From Clostridia bacterium (lineage in GTDB: Bacteria; Bacillota; Clostridia; Oscillospirales; Acutalibacteraceae): DNA of 64,000 bases. The position numbers were made by a program, and so were the translations under genes. Below, piece after piece: positions 61,957-64,000 of the stretch. A model generated the notes under the pieces. That model made no database searches. It worked only from the letters and a program-made list of their open reading frames with translations, and was not told the DNA's origin. Position 1 is the stretch's first letter. The number at the start of each line of letters is the position of its first letter. The stretch spans positions 1 through 64,000 of the forward strand of contig JAGBCU010000018.1 of NCBI GenBank assembly GCA_017937865.1. Reading direction: 5' to 3'.

Positions 61957-63983
61957 TGACTGAAATAACTCTTGCTAAAAAAGCAGGTTTTTGCTTTGGT
62001 GTGAACAGAGCGATTAATATAATTGAAGAGCTTGTTGAAAAGGGTGAAAGGGTCGCAACTCTCGGACCTATTATCCACAACCAACAAGTAATAGATGACC
62101 TTTCGAAAAAGGGCGTAATTGTAGTTGATGAGCCGTCGCAGGTGCCTGAAGGAACAACACTCGTTTTACGTACACACGGCGTTACTCAAGAGGTATTAAA
62201 AGAGGTTGAAAAATGCGGTTGTAATTATATAGATGCCGCGTGCCCGTTCGTTAAAAAAATTCATAAAATAGTTCTTGATAATTCGTCTGAGGATACGGTT
62301 ACTCTTATAGCGGGTGATGAAAATCATCCCGAGGTAAAGGGGATAAAAAGCTGTGCAAAGGGCGAAGCCTTTGTAATAAATTCCGAAGAAAAGCTGACGG
62401 AATTGTTCCAACAATATCCTGATTTGCCACAAAAGCCCATAATTTTCGTTTCTCAGACAACTTTTAGCGTAAAAGAATGGGAAAAAAGTTTAAAAAAAGT
62501 AAATTTACTATGTACAAATGCAAAAATATTTGGTACAATATGCAGTGCGACCGATGAAAGACAAAGTGAAGCGGCTCAGCTTTCAAAAGTCAACGATGCA
62601 ATGGTTATCGTTGGCGGAAGGCACAGCTCAAACACTCAAAAGCTGTTAGGCGTTTGCCAAAGCAACTGCCCGTCTTTCCTTGTTGAAACTGCTGATGAAT
62701 TAAGTGGTATCGATTTCAGTCAGTATAAAACAATCGGTCTCACTGCGGGTGCATCTACTCCCGCCGGTATTATAAAGGAGGTACTTCAAACCATGTCCGA
62801 AATTGTCAAAGACCCAACTATGATTGAGGAGGAAAAAGTGCTGGACTCTGCAGCAGCTGAAGATTTTGATTTTGCAGCAGCATTAGAGGAATCACTCAGT
62901 AATATGAGCGACCAGAAAGTTACTGGTACAGTATTGAGTGTTAGTCCTACAGAGATACAGGTTGATATCGGCAGGAAGCAAACAGGCTATATTCCCTACA
63001 GTGAATACAGCAACGATCCGTCCGCAGACCCCAGAGCTGAACTTAAAATCGGCGATACACTTAACCTTATAATCATGAAAACAAACGATCAGGAAGGCTT
63101 AATTATGCTTTCCAAGAAACGCTACGATGCTATCGCAGCATGGGACACAGTTGTTGCAGCTGAGGGAACAGATACCATTCTTGAAGGTGTTGTAACAGAA
63201 GTTGTTCGCGGCGGTGTTATCGTTGTTTCAAATAACGCACGTCTTTTCATCCCTGCATCTCTTGCAACTGCAAGCAGAAACGATAAGCTTGAAGATCTTG
63301 TTAAAAAGACAGTTAAATTCAAGGTTATCGAAGTTAATAAGCAGAGAAGAAGAGCTGTTGGCTCTATCCGTGCAGTACTTAAAGAAGAAAGAAAAGCAGC
63401 AGAAGAAAAATTCTGGGCAGAAGTTAAGGAAGGCGAAGTTCGTAAGGGCGTAGTTAAATCTCTTATGAAATTCGGTGCTTTTGTTGACATCGGCGGCGTT
63501 GACGGTATGATTCACGTTTCCGAGCTTTCATGGAACAGAATTAAAGACCCTTCAGAGGTTGTTAGCGTAGGCGACGAGGTTGAGGTTACAATTAAATCTC
63601 TCAACCCCGAAAAGAAGCAGATTGCTCTCGGCTACAAAAAGCTTGAGGATAATCCTTGGGAAATCTTCAAATCAAAGTATGCAGTTGATTCTGTAGCAGA
63701 AGTTGAAATTGCAAACTTTACAGATTTAGGTGCTTTCGCACACATCGTTCCCGGTGTTGACGGTCTTATCCATATTTCACAGATTGCTAACAAGCACGTT
63801 GCAAAACCTGCAGACGTTCTTAAAATCGGTGAAAAGGTTGAAGCAAAGATCACTGAAATTGATGAGGAAAGAAAGAGAGTTAGTCTTTCAATCCGTGCTC
63901 TTCTTCCCGTTGAAGAAGCTGCTGAGGAAGCTGTTGCTGAAGAAGCTCCTGCTGAAGCAGAAGAGGTTGCAACAGAAGAATAA
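61956..63983 (+). CDS. ispH: HMBPP reductase fused to ribosomal protein S1 domains
   Basis: A 675-residue fusion. Residues 1-285 are IspH, the last enzyme of the MEP isoprenoid pathway, with [4Fe-4S] ligands C13, C96 and C196, and the AHGVTQ-like RTHGVTQE segment. Residues about 325-650 hold four S1 RNA-binding domains (around 327-395, 410-475, 490-560 and 577-648), followed by an acidic Glu/Ala tail. Such fusions are common in Clostridia, where the second half acts as the S1-type protein. A GGAGG and an ATG near 62775-62795 could give separate internal translation of the S1 part. It is coupled to cmk. Confidence 0.94.
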   Translation: MTEITLAKKAGFCFGVNRAINIIEELVEKGERVATLGPIIHNQQVIDDLSKKGVIVVDEPSQVPEGTTLVLRTHGVTQEVLKEVEKCGCNYIDAACPFVKKIHKIVLDNSSEDTVTLIAGDENHPEVKGIKSCAKGEAFVINSEEKLTELFQQYPDLPQKPIIFVSQTTFSVKEWEKSLKKVNLLCTNAKIFGTICSATDERQSEAAQLSKVNDAMVIVGGRHSSNTQKLLGVCQSNCPSFLVETADELSGIDFSQYKTIGLTAGASTPAGIIKEVLQTMSEIVKDPTMIEEEKVLDSAAAEDFDFAAALEESLSNMSDQKVTGTVLSVSPTEIQVDIGRKQTGYIPYSEYSNDPSADPRAELKIGDTLNLIIMKTNDQEGLIMLSKKRYDAIAAWDTVVAAEGTDTILEGVVTEVVRGGVIVVSNNARLFIPASLATASRNDKLEDLVKKTVKFKVIEVNKQRRRAVGSIRAVLKEERKAAEEKFWAEVKEGEVRKGVVKSLMKFGAFVDIGGVDGMIHVSELSWNRIKDPSEVVSVGDEVEVTIKSLNPEKKQIALGYKKLEDNPWEIFKSKYAVDSVAEVEIANFTDLGAFAHIVPGVDGLIHISQIANKHVAKPADVLKIGEKVEAKITEIDEERKRVSLSIRALLPVEEAAEEAVAEEAPAEAEEVATEE

Positions 63984-64000
63984 TCAAATCGTCCGTCCCT

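Overview
The window is AT-rich chromosomal DNA from a low-GC, spore-forming Firmicute of the class Clostridia. An Oscillospiraceae/Ruminococcaceae-like gut anaerobe is the best guess. The evidence is a spoIIGA-sigE pair (endospore formation), an IspH-ribosomal S1 fusion gene, type I dockerin modules, a GGGtGRT/NifU-like gene pair, PduL plus AckA for acetate formation, and a MurE with the DNPR signature of meso-diaminopimelate peptidoglycan. No rRNA, tRNA or CRISPR array was seen.

Layout. 0.2-5.2 kb: an unknown membrane protein and two secreted dockerin-bearing cell-wall hydrolases. 5.2-8.1 kb: nagA, spoIIGA, sigE. 8.3-15.8 kb: a polymorphic-toxin locus, with a ~1,980-residue DNRLRE/RHS protein ending in a candidate AHH-type nuclease, a 4-bp-overlapping candidate immunity gene, and a downstream 359-bp copy of part of the RHS gene. 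15.9-29.4 kb: metabolic genes (esterase, guaB, GH38 alpha-mannosidase, YfbR-like nucleotidase, GPH sugar transporter, PdaA-like deacetylase, pyridoxal/pyridoxamine kinase, trmL). 29.4-34.7 kb: a minus-strand run of MFS, azlD, azlC, a DHHW protein and an MBOAT acyltransferase. 34.9-37.3 kb: a NifU-like scaffold, a GGGtGRT protein and PduL. 37.3-41.1 kb: two XRE regulators, nicotinate phosphoribosyltransferase and a condensation-fold protein. 41.2-55.2 kb: the dcw division/cell-wall cluster, mraZ-rsmH-ftsL-PBP-murE-murF-mraY-ftsW-murG-murA-divIB-ftsZ, without murD. 55.4-64 kb: a CwlD-like amidase, a deacetylase, ackA, tmcAL, a BaiN-type flavoprotein, a four-helix-bundle gene, cmk and ispH-rpsA.

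The least explained part is in the spacers. Four of them (16.9-18.0, 23.5-23.8, 26.3-26.5 and 60.65-61.26 kb) carry tandem 7-bp arrays whose sequence differs between loci, a shared word AGCTTCGCAA (one mismatch at 16.97 kb), and inverted-repeat or hairpin structure. They start at or next to gene ends. Two carry a single cargo gene: a DUF559 endonuclease-like gene and a four-helix-bundle gene. One holds an array of mini-hairpins joined by four GCGATAT and then four ATATCGC linkers. I read these as one family of small mobile or repeat elements.

How the genes work together. The dcw cluster, amidases, glucosaminidase and deacetylases build and remodel peptidoglycan, some of them probably during sporulation. 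NagA recycles amino sugars. PduL and AckA form the acetyl-CoA to acetate route, and TmcAL, divergent from ackA, is expected to use acetate for tRNA modification. All functional calls come from reading motifs in the translations; no database search was run.
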